DNA of 14,639 nucleotides from Bacteroidota bacterium (GTDB lineage: Bacteria; Bacteroidota; Bacteroidia; Chitinophagales; Chitinophagaceae). Shown one piece after another: positions 13,759-14,639 of this stretch (the stretch's first letter is position 1; the number at the start of each line of letters is the position of its first letter). The stretch is taken from positions 1 to 14,639 of the forward strand of contig JAGWPI010000394.1 in assembly GCA_028877005.1 (NCBI GenBank), read 5' to 3'. The notes under the pieces were generated by a model. It saw only the letters and a program-made list of their open reading frames with translations, was not told the DNA's origin and did no database searches. The position numbers and the translations under genes are program-made.

Positions 13759-14639
13759 CTATTGATCAGTTTTATTTTTATTATTCGCCAAACCGGAACC
13801 GTTCATAAACTTTAAGTTTCTAATTTCTTTTTCATTTAAGAAACGCCAGGTACCGCGGTCAACATTTTTCTTGGTAAGTCCGGCAAATAGAACCCTGTCT
13901 AATCCGCGAACATCATACCCCAAATGTTCAAACATACGGCGTACAATACGGTTACGGCCACTATGTATTTCAATGCCAATTACTGTTTTATCTTTTGCAT
14001 CGGCATAAGCAGCCGCATCAGCTTTAATAAAACCATCATCTAAATGAAACCCCTCCAGTAAAGCATCTACATCTTTTTTAGCAACAGGTTTATCTAATTT
14101 TACCTCATAAATTTTCTTTACTTGAAAAGAGGGATGAGTAAGTTTTTGCGCCAATGCACCATCGTTAGTTAGTAATAAAACGCCGGTGGTATTTCTATCT
14201 AATCTGCCAACAGGGTATACCCTTTGCTTAGCGGCATCTTTCACTAAATCCAATACCGTTTTTCTACCTTCCGGATCTTTTGCTGTTGTAATGTAATCTT
14301 TGGGTTTATTCAGTAGAATATATACTAAATTTTTTTGGAGAAATATTTTCTTACCCTTCCATTTTACATCTTCATTACCCAATACTTTATAGCCCGGTTC
14401 AAAAATAGTATCACCATTCACGGTTACTTGTCCGGCTTTAATTAACTCGGCTGCCTCTCTCCTTCCACAAATACCGGCATGTGCCAAAAATTTATTTAAA
14501 GGCATAGGGGCTTTCTGATCGGCAGCAATAGTAGTAACAGGTATGTTATTTTTTTGCCGTGTAGTATTAGCAGAATTGGCAGCAAAACTTTTATTGTCAG
14601 GTGCAGCTATTTTTGCAGACTTATCAACTTTTTTGTTGC
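13759..14639 (-). CDS. RsuA/RluB-family pseudouridine synthase with N-terminal extension (5' end outside window)
   Basis: A pseudouridine synthase of the RsuA/RluB/RluE/RluF family. Counting from the internal Met at 14505, an S4 RNA-binding domain occupies about residues 2-50 (LNKFLAHAGICGRREAAELI), and the catalytic domain has D103 in VGRLDRNTTG and GRNRIVRRMFEHLGYDV near residue 185. The best match is RluB-like (23S rRNA), but the target site is inferred. An ATG at 14505 starts a full catalytic protein, but the same frame stays open through 14506-14639 with no stop. It encodes a polar Lys/Asn/Ala-rich stretch (NKKVDKSAKIAAPDNK, then TTRQKNNIPV). Such charged disordered extensions are common before the S4 domain in Bacteroidota homologues, so the real start is probably beyond the right edge. 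Confidence 0.9.
   Translation of the reverse strand, partial: NKKVDKSAKIAAPDNKSFAANSANTTRQKNNIPVTTIAADQKAPMPLNKFLAHAGICGRREAAELIKAGQVTVNGDTIFEPGYKVLGNEDVKWKGKKIFLQKNLVYILLNKPKDYITTAKDPEGRKTVLDLVKDAAKQRVYPVGRLDRNTTGVLLLTNDGALAQKLTHPSFQVKKIYEVKLDKPVAKKDVDALLEGFHLDDGFIKADAAAYADAKDKTVIGIEIHSGRNRIVRRMFEHLGYDVRGLDRVLFAGLTKKNVDRGTWRFLNEKEIRNLKFMNGSGLANNKNKTDQ

Overview
The window looks like a chromosomal segment of a Bacteroidota bacterium, most likely from or near the Chitinophagaceae. The evidence is: Bacteroidota-type promoters (TTG/TTTG at -33 and TAnnTTTG at -7) instead of sigma70 boxes; no Shine-Dalgarno sequences before most starts; a ComEC without a recognisable metallo-beta-lactamase domain; a DUF3109 protein; a DUF7033-like polysaccharide deacetylase; and an RsuA/RluB-type pseudouridine synthase with a Lys/Asn/Ala-rich N-terminal extension. 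No insertion sequence, prophage, CRISPR array, rRNA or tRNA is visible.

Left third, plus strand (1-3757): the 3' end of an unrecognised gene, then a promoter and a tight run of three genes: a cysteine-rich DUF3109 protein, the lactate-oxidation iron-sulfur protein LutB, and a polysaccharide-deacetylase-like protein. LutA and LutC are not here.

Middle, minus strand (3759-8413, read right to left): comEC (DNA uptake channel), purH (last two steps of IMP synthesis) and an EamA transporter. comEC has its own promoter. A second candidate promoter for purH lies inside the 3' end of comEC, and a terminator-like hairpin separates purH from the EamA gene.

A divergent intergenic region of about 500 bp (8414-8912) follows. 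It holds a strong minus-strand terminator with no obvious gene to terminate, and an array of imperfect 22-24 bp repeats made of phased T-tracts alternating with CCGT and ACGG.

The most interesting unit is on the plus strand (8913-11603). It contains an uncharacterised 164-residue soluble protein, a strong intrinsic terminator, a seven-helix membrane protein, a NarL/HisKA_3-type histidine kinase with a single TM segment and no sensor domain, and a LuxR-type response regulator. The last three overlap and are clearly one operon. I infer that the seven-helix protein is the sensing part of a split receptor. The terminator could let the first gene be expressed separately from, or in attenuated linkage with, the signalling genes.

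Right end, minus strand (11695-14639): a stand-alone C-terminal half of the carbamoyl phosphate synthetase large subunit, whose N-terminal half is not adjacent, and two pseudouridine synthases (RluA/RluD type and RsuA/RluB type) in one operon. The second runs off the right edge of the window.
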